From contig CAMNAD010000111.1 of assembly GCA_946530505.1 (NCBI GenBank), positions 1-5,264 of the forward strand: 5,264 nt of DNA. Direction: 5' to 3'. This stretch comes from an uncultured Bacteroidales bacterium (GTDB lineage: Bacteria > Bacteroidota > Bacteroidia > Bacteroidales > UBA932). The translations under genes were made by a program, and so were the position numbers. The notes beneath the pieces were generated by a model. That model was not told the origin of the DNA, did not search any database, and was given only the letters and a program-made list of their open reading frames with translations. This document shows, piece by piece, positions 4,650 through 5,264 of the stretch; the stretch's first letter is position 1, and each line of letters opens with the position of its first letter.

Positions 4650-5264
4650 TTAGATCGCGCAGCTTTCGTCGCTGCAAAGAGCCTCACTCTTTCCGGAGGA
4701 GGGCGCTTTCCCGCCAAGCGCTGCGGCGATCTTCCAGGCCATGACCGTAGAGACCACAACCTTTCCGTCAGCATCGATCAGGTAGAGCGAGGGTATCCAC
4801 TTAACCCCGAATGCTTCGGCGACTTTTGAGTCCTTCTTCCCGGCAGGATCGAAAAGCTGCACCCCGGGAAGACCGTTTTCAGCCACGAAGCTGCGCAGAG
4901 TCTCGATATCCTTGTCGAAAGAAACCGACACGAACTCAACTTCCGCAGGATCCGATGCCTGGCGCATGGCCTTGATATCGGGCACCTCGGCGCGGCAGTC
5001 CGGGCACCATGACGCCCAGAATACAAGCACGACCTTTCTGCCGCGGAAGTCCCCCATCGTCACCCAGTTGCCATCCAGATCTTTCAACAGGAAATCCGGG
5101 ACCTCGCTGCCCGCCGGAATCAGACTCGCGGCATATTTCGCATCCAGGTCCACCCGCTGCCCGGCCGCAGTCCAGGCTTCGTATCCTCCGATCAGATTGA
5201 ATACCTCATACCCGGCTTTCGACAGGGTTTTGGCCGCAGCGGCACTGCGGCGCCCGCTCCTGCA
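4650..5264 (-). CDS. Rhodanese-thioredoxin (TlpA/redoxin-like) fusion protein, 5' end outside the window
   Basis: The reading frame stays open to the window edge, giving 204 visible residues. Residues 1-32, CRSGRRSAAAAKTLSKAGYE onward to IGGYEAWTAAG, are the end of a rhodanese domain beginning at the active-site loop C-x4-R-S, so the catalytic Cys codon is the last codon in the window (5262-5264). Next comes a TlpA-like thioredoxin fold: VPDFLLKDLDGNWV, then VLVFWASWCPDCR with redox Cys87 and Cys90, and the cis-proline in WIPSLYLID at residue 158. The tail ends CSDESCAI, adding Cys197 and Cys202. A GTG at 5151-5153 can look like a start but sits downstream of intact rhodanese sequence. Likely role: thiol-disulphide exchange or sulfur handling, probably in the periplasm like other TlpA proteins; the export signal would lie off-window. 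Confidence 0.88.
   Translation of the reverse strand, partial: CRSGRRSAAAAKTLSKAGYEVFNLIGGYEAWTAAGQRVDLDAKYAASLIPAGSEVPDFLLKDLDGNWVTMGDFRGRKVVLVFWASWCPDCRAEVPDIKAMRQASDPAEVEFVSVSFDKDIETLRSFVAENGLPGVQLFDPAGKKDSKVAEAFGVKWIPSLYLIDADGKVVVSTVMAWKIAAALGGKAPSSGKSEALCSDESCAI

Noticed and set aside
5151..5153. GTG start for a stand-alone 167-residue thioredoxin protein
   Set aside because: The frame continues upstream without a stop and encodes conserved rhodanese sequence, so the GTG is an internal Val codon.

Overview
The window looks like chromosomal DNA of a Bacteroidota member, most likely order Bacteroidales. The support is the Bacteroidales-type small heat-shock protein (opening MLPVRRT), several perfect matches to the Bacteroidota -7 promoter element TAnnTTTG in intergenic positions, the lack of purine-rich Shine-Dalgarno sites, and a moderately high GC content of the kind seen in Alistipes/Rikenellaceae-like lineages. 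The genus is an inference.

Layout. (1) 2-109, plus strand: the last 35 codons of truB, whose end overlaps convergently with the next gene. (2) 102-1814, minus strand: a two-gene operon with a MepA-like MATE efflux transporter followed 12 bp later by a small DUF486 membrane protein. (3) 1875-2804, plus strand: an EamA/DMT transporter that shares a 60-bp promoter region with the divergent MATE gene. (4) 2814-2848: a strong hairpin that can serve as a two-way terminator. (5) 2865-3296, minus strand: an hsp20-family chaperone gene whose upstream region (3297-3440) carries a tandem 14-bp repeat with 20-bp period, probably an operator. (6) 3441-3866, minus strand: a YkvA/DUF1232 protein. (7) 3949-4635, plus strand: an exported SGNH/GDSL hydrolase with overlapping promoter and start codon. 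(8) 4650-5264, minus strand: the C-terminal part of a rhodanese-thioredoxin (TlpA-like) fusion that runs off the window exactly at the rhodanese catalytic cysteine codon.

The genes do not form one pathway. Three of them encode multidrug/metabolite-type membrane transporters in a divergent cluster, and two encode stress or envelope housekeeping proteins (Hsp20, the thiol-sulfur protein). No mobile element, CRISPR array, phage gene, rRNA or tRNA is visible, and no gene-free stretch exceeds 150 bp. I see no strong case for a wholly new system. The points most worth a second look are the rhodanese-TlpA fusion with a cysteine-rich tail, the tandem repeat upstream of hsp20, and the very short or absent 5' leaders implied by the -7 boxes at MATE and the SGNH hydrolase.
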